NCBI RefSeq assembly: GCF_021130785.1
Contig: NW_025777931.1
Location: forward strand, 19,287-83,286
DNA from: Homalodisca vitripennis
Taxonomy: Eukaryota; Arthropoda; Insecta; Hemiptera; Cicadellidae
DNA length: 64,000 nt
Reading direction: 5' to 3'
Of this stretch, positions 58,600 through 64,000 are shown piece after piece. A program made the position numbers and the translations under genes. Below the pieces are notes generated by a model. The model ran no database searches. It was not told the DNA's origin and worked only from the letters and a program-made list of their open reading frames with translations. The first letter of the stretch is position 1. Every line of letters starts with the position of its first letter.

Positions 58600-60150
58600 A
58601 ACTTTTGACCTGTCTCAAAACAGTCTTAAAGGTTTTAATGCTAGGCCTACCAACTCGCCTTCAAAGAACACAGCGACTCCTTCTTTATTGTTATACGATC
58701 AGGTTGATGATGGTTTTGAATATAATATGCTTGACTGGAAGAGGTTTGAATCGAGTTTTGAAAGTTTTTCAGTATGCAAAGTCTGCTTTAGCAAAATAGT
58801 AATAAGTAAAAAAGAATAATATCCAAAAATTAGGTCGTGAAATAGCTGAACAGTCTTTTTAAATTGTGGTAATAAAGGTACTGTGAACATGTCGAAAACC
58901 TCACAAGTCCCTGAAATCAAGAATCACCAATTAACTTTACGATCTCAATATTAGAATAGTGTATGGAATGCGAGCCGTAGGAAAAGGTAAGGCAGAAAGC
59001 TTTGCGGTATTTTGAACCATAGTACTCCTATGAATACGTACCTCTTATGAATGTTTATGGACAAATCCTGGCACATTTTCAGATACAGTTTGCAGAAAGT
59101 CAATGGGATTTGCTGTATCACATGTAGTATCAGCTTATGATGGGTCCATACATATATCATTCGCAATAGACGGGACATGGCAGAATCGTGGACATACTTT
59201 ACTGAATGGAGTATTTTCACTAACTTCCTTACATACGGGAACAGTTGTTGACATGGATATTTTCTAAAAGTTTTGTAATTGTAGCTTTAAGTTTATGATT
59301 AAAGGGACTCTTGTAGAAAAATGCTCATCTAACGATCATTAAAAAAGTGGGGCAATGGAAGTAGCCTAGATCATAATGTAAAGTATATTTTAATATGTTT
59401 GGAATGGAGATGTATAGCTTTATTACAATTTTATTGTTAGGAAACCATATAAGGACGAAGGTGAAATTACAGAAACTAATTTGTCGGGCATATTCAGAAG
59501 AGCATGTGTATCAAACCCTAAAGATCTGATGACAACCCGCTAGGAGGAAGAAACCACTTAACCGATGATGGAAATTCTAAAATAGCAATCTTATTATGCC
59601 CTATCCGTTAGAAGATGTTGCAAAAGGTGTGAAAGAAATAATAAGAGCTATTGGGGCTACATTTGACCATGCCATAGCAAACTACATCATATTGCCTTAA
59701 CCTGTGCCCAAAAGACGAAATTATACGGTATAAAGCACAACCCAGATAAGCTACCAAAAATAACCATATCACTACAATAAATATTTTAATTTGGCATAAA
59801 GATTTTAATGAATTTCATCCAGTCAGTATTCAAAGACCTTGAAAAGCCAGACATTTTAGACAGACGCCTTTATGGAAAAACCCAAAGAGTAAGTGAATCC
59901 CTAAATAAAGATATTTGTTAATTTATCATAAAGGTTTTGTCCAGCTCAACACACTAAAATTTAGGGTGTGTAATGCTGTTATAACGTTTAATGAAGTCCG
60001 TATTGGCAAGTGCAAACTCTTACATGGAATTGGACCTAAAACTGGCAGGAATTTTGTAAACGATCTGATAGAGCTCTCAGTGAACTTTAGAAAAAATCAG
60101 GAAACATCAGTATTTCCTAAAAAGAAGACTGTTTGGGGAAGAAGAGGCGT
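58600..60150 (+). pseudogene. Mutator-like transposase remnant
   Basis: Landmarks in order across changing frames: YGMRAVGKGKAESFAV (about 58962), AIDGTWQNRGHTLLNGVF (about 59164) followed by TGTVVDMDIF, SGAMEVA (about 59350), LEKPDILDRRLYGKTQRVSE (about 59839), and CNAVITFNEVRIGKCKLL then GIGPKTGRNFV (about 59972-60055). I know this set, with its DGTWQxRG and FNxGxxG motifs, from Mutator-like transposase-domain proteins of insects. Many stops and shifts show it is long dead. No terminal repeats were found. Confidence 0.75.
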
Positions 60151-60954
60151 ATGGCTCAGGAATGTATTAATAATATGTAAAACCATTTTTGATGTTTTTA
60201 CATTTTTTTCAGAAAGTTATTTGTTAACACAAGTCTTTTTTTTCTCAGTAACCATAAGAGGTATCACCCTGAAATTATTTCTTTGCCTAAAAAGGTAATT
60301 AAGTATGTACAACTAGTAGTAAAACCTTTTTCTTATATATTTAAAAAAATATTTTTTAACAAAATTTAAAAATAAAAACTAACCATTTTATATTACCATA
60401 TGTCTCAAAATTGCATAGTATTAGTTAAAAAAAATATATCATTATAATATCTTTTTACAGTTCCTTAGAAATAGGGACAGACGTTAAGTTAGACAAATAG
60501 TTACCTAATGAACTTTGGATGGGAAATATTTTGTTTCTTTTTAATAATAATTTGTTTTTTTAATTATAACCATTATAATATTCTGCGACATAGAGTGAAA
60601 TACCCTTGAAGGAATTGAAGGAATATTTAGAAGTGCAATAAAAGTAGCAATAATTCCACAGTATTATAATGTAAATTTCCATATCGTAGGAGACGTTTTG
60701 GAATATAAATTTCATTTTCGGCGAATTCACAAACACATATTTACATATTTAAACAATAAATGAAAAGATAGCGTATCGCAATGGATTTAGCAATTTGGTT
60801 AAAAAAATAATAATGTATTAAAATAAAGTGTTAGGATTAAGGTGATTAGCATCAAGGCAAAAATATTTGTGACTTCCTATGGTAATACTGCTAAATCTCT
60901 ACTGCACTACAAAATAAATTAACTTAAATTTGTCTTAGCTGGAATCGTGTATTT
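60151..60954. other. AT-rich sequence, nothing recognised
   Basis: No frame or repeat is recognised. Confidence 0.45.
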
Positions 60955-61100
60955 CATACAAGAGCCGTCGCATTCCAAGCAGGTTTTGCAGCGTTAAAAA
61001 TGCTGTTCATATGCTGGTGGGTTCTCTGGTTGTGGAAATAAAATTCATGTACACGCTTTATGTCTGTACACAGCTTTTACATCTTAGTACTTGTCCATAA
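60955..61100 (+). repeat. Dispersed repeat family member (see 39130-39260)
   Basis: It reads GCGTTAAAAATGCTGTTCAT, GTGGAAATAAAATTCATGTA and CAGCTTTTACATCTTAGTAC, the inverted match of 39130-39260. Confidence 0.7.
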
Positions 61101-63454
61101 TCCTCTCTGGGTGTTTATAAAACCCCACTTCGTAAATACAACTAATAACTTTAAATTATACAACATAAGATTGTTGGTACAGCTATTTAAGTTTCCAATA
61201 TTGAAAACTCATAAAACTCAAATCGATTATTCACTAAAACTTACTGTTTCAATAGCATACTACAAATACTCAAATATATATTATCAATGATGAAGGAAAG
61301 AGCGCTGTATTATTGTACCGGTAAAACTTATCTAATGAATATATGTTTAGCTAATGAAAGTAAAATTATGTAATGTGTTACCGTACCTTATTTAAAGTTA
61401 TGTAAAACATAAAAAATATGATTATTTAAATTTTGACCACAAAGATGAAATTAGCTAATATTTCATTATAGGTACTTATTGTTGTATAAAAAGGTGATTT
61501 GTGGTATAGAATTGAGAAATCATCATAAAAACAGTCTAAATAATGTGTCTCACGTGGACGGTACCCGGTACCCAAAAATATCAAATTTATTTTTAAGTCG
61601 TTGTAAATATACTAGTAAACAAAATGTATATGTAACATATAGTACATGGTCGGATGATTTATTTCTAATTTTAAGTTATAGTTTATACACTTACTTTCTA
61701 TGTTAAAAGAAGGAAAATAAAGTAAATACCATAAATAAAGGAAAAAAAGGAAGTAAAGGAAATACGTTTTTAAAAACATATTGTAGGAAATCATCTGCAG
61801 GTAAATAAACATACTTATTATAATGTAATGTCATCAAGTACCATTCTATCCAAGTAACTTGATAAGCACGTCAGCCAAAAAGTGTTTGATTTTATTTCCA
61901 TCAATGCTTGTCAATTTATAATATTTTGAATTATATTTAGAAGCACTCTCAATAATTGGTTTTATTTATTTTTGTTTACTATAGAGATAGTTGTAGCACT
62001 TTTTCTTATTTTTAATGGGTCTAGACCAAATATCAGTAGATACAGTGTGCAATATTGAATAGTATAATGACTAAGTTTTCATCTATAGCGTAGGCATAGT
62101 AAACTTATTAAAATATATTTATTTATTTTCACTTCCAAAGGTAAAACGTGAAGTAAAAACATAAAAGAAATCACAAGACAAAAAATAAATTATATATAAA
62201 ATAAGTTTGTGCAAGCTTGTGATTAATGCTGAGAGTCGGCGATGCAAAAAAATAATCTATCTAAAATTATAAATATAGTTAAAAATAAAACAATAAAAAT
62301 AATATATACGTTCATGAGAATTATAATAACATAATAATGTTATCATAAATATTAATTGATTGCCGTACAAAAGTGGAACAAAAATTGTATTATTATTAAA
62401 ATAAATACACTAAGTCAAAAACAACAGAAATAAACATCAAAAATATACACGATATAGGTTGAAGAAAGAAAACATTAAGCCAAACTACAATTATGGATGT
62501 TAGTGCTTAAAATTAAATATATAACAATATTGTATAAGATGTTGAGTATGAGTGTCGATATGTGCTGGACTGTGTGAGTGTGATATTTTTTCTGGAATAT
62601 TCATCAAAACTTAAAGAATTTAAATTGGTTGCAACCAGAATGTATAAAAGTAGTACAACAAAATGACAATAATCTTTATGCCAGCAATGGTTTCAAAAGT
62701 AAATAATTGAATTAAATTTTGTTCAATTATACTAGGATTTTAATGCCAATTCAGGTTCAAAAGTCTATACAGTTTTATATTTGGTGGCTTAATTTGCCTC
62801 TCCACAGAGAGGTTGAAATATTTCACGTATTCCCTTAAAATGCATTGACTATTTTTCAATATTGTATGAACCAAAATACCTAAATTTTTATATATTTAGC
62901 TCGACGTAAAAATAAGGTAGTGTCGGAAATCGAATGTATTATGAACTTTTTGAACATTAACTTTCATATTTTCAGAGAAAAACTAAAAATAATATTCGTA
63001 CATTTAGGGTGCCGGAACATGAACATGGGGTGAAAAATCGGTAGAGAGTATAGAAATAATTGAAAATTTGTTCAAATATCCAGTATAATAGTTAGGTTAG
63101 TTTCATATATAAATTAAACATACAACTCCTAAGATGACCGATATAGGTGTCATGGTCACACGTAATCAAGCCCTAGGACGCGCTCATTCTCACGAAATGG
63201 GGCTCCAAAATTGATTTTTGTTGCACAACGTTGACTATATCTAGAACTATGTCAGGTGCCTGAAGATATTGTTATAGAAATTTCTAGGCACTTTTTTGGC
63301 TTGGATAAGTGGGGTATTTTATCAATTGGCTTAGCTTGTTTCTACAATTATTTAGTGCGTGAGCATATAGAGGACATTTGAATGTAGTTTTGCTAAAGTA
63401 CGTGTTTTTATATTTTAACCAGATTTCTTACGCAATAGTATGTGAAAGCAAGAC
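61101..63454. other. AT-rich intergenic sequence, nothing recognised
   Basis: Short frames (61479-61706, 61612-61812 minus) have no domain. No repeat unit is evident. Confidence 0.5.
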
Positions 63455-63645
63455 ATTATCCAACAACTCTATGAGAGTAACTAATGCAATATCATAACAT
63501 GTTTGAATAAAATGTCTTCGGTCAGCTTTGCCTTTGTTTGCAAATACAAATGTTAAAAAGCACCATGTCAACATTTTGGTTTAGTAAATGAAAAAGTTTA
63601 ATTATAGCCGTTGATAACGTATATTTTTTCAACTTTAAAAAGTAA
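63455..63645 (+). repeat. Dispersed repeat, copy 2 (partner at 2637-2840)
   Basis: Shared blocks include AACTAATG, ATAACATGTTTGAATAAAAT-like sequence and TCTTCGGTCAGCTTTGCCTT. It ends near the AAAAGTTTAATTATAGCCGTT stretch. Confidence 0.6.
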
Positions 63646-64000
63646 AGAAATATAATGGTGTGGCATTATACATTAAACGACAAAAATACTCTTTTTTCTC
63701 TACTGAAAGGAGAAAAAAAAAGAGAGTCATTAAAGCGTGTACCAATAGATGAAACTACGTTCAAAACTCTAGTAGCAAGGACAATAGCTGATTATCTTAC
63801 CGAGAAGTATAAGACAGCTTTTCTAATTGGATTGCACAATACTGTTAAGTACTAAGTTCTTCTCCAGTACTTTAAATTAGTTCTCTCATAATGATGGTTG
63901 GTCTAACAAGTGTGTTTCAATTTTCAATATTAGAATATAGAAAAGCAATAAATTAACATACTGCAGTAATGTTTGATTGTACCCACAAATTTATTTAATT
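63646..64000. other. Window end, nothing recognised
   Basis: Frame 63655-63855 (66 codons, basic, no domain) is unsupported. Confidence 0.4.

Noticed and set aside
63655..63855. 66-codon basic frame near the window end
   Set aside because: No recognisable domain. It lies beside a dispersed repeat.

Overview
This looks like a window of AT-rich nuclear DNA from an arthropod, most likely an insect. The evidence is long TA, CA and GT microsatellites, many dispersed repeats, and remnants of eukaryotic transposons (Polinton/Maverick, Penelope-like, Tc1/mariner, LTR, LINE and Mutator-like). I found no host protein-coding gene I would defend. The species cannot be named from the sequence alone.

The centrepiece is a Polinton (Maverick) virus-like transposon of about 16.8 kb at 3150-19922, set inside a TA microsatellite. 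It carries the replication and integration module: protein-primed DNA polymerase B, and a retrovirus-type integrase fused to a zinc ribbon. It also carries the full virion module: double jelly-roll major capsid protein, penton-like minor capsid protein, FtsK/HerA-type packaging ATPase, and an adenain-like protease joined to a small amphipathic basic protein. Further genes are a PLA2-domain protein, a coiled-coil fibre-like protein, BRO-N proteins, HNH-associated CxxC zinc proteins, a stand-alone zinc ribbon, a short-repeat protein, and a protein encoded in both terminal inverted repeats. One gene near the right end (18877-19387) looks like a poxvirus/NCLDV VLTF3-type late transcription factor. 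Almost every gene, on both strands, starts at the same element: a T-rich tract followed by TAAATGG. This resembles the TAAATG late promoters of poxviruses. Together the two suggest a self-encoded late transcription programme, which is the most interesting hypothesis in the window.

Many Polinton genes are broken by single-base shifts, mostly in homopolymer runs, while the protein sequence stays well conserved on either side. That means either a young copy with sequencing errors or very early decay. The integrase, penton, zinc-ribbon and TIR genes are uninterrupted.

The remaining 45 kb, left to right, holds: a Penelope-like element remnant with RT and GIY-YIG domains, split by a nested insertion (27225-29660); a repeat carrying a broken cysteine-rich gene (30925-32815) with a short deletion derivative at 43347-43905; a mariner-type element with about 560-bp TIRs and a deleted transposase (32997-35477); a roughly 0.8-0.9 kb tandem duplication (44990-46690); a LINE endonuclease scrap (47417-47600); a GC-richer, TATA-containing, exon-like island (49259-49596); a young non-autonomous LTR element with ATTT target duplication (50344-53970); a Mutator-like transposase remnant (58600-60150); and several dispersed repeat families. 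The rest is AT-rich sequence in which I see nothing codable.
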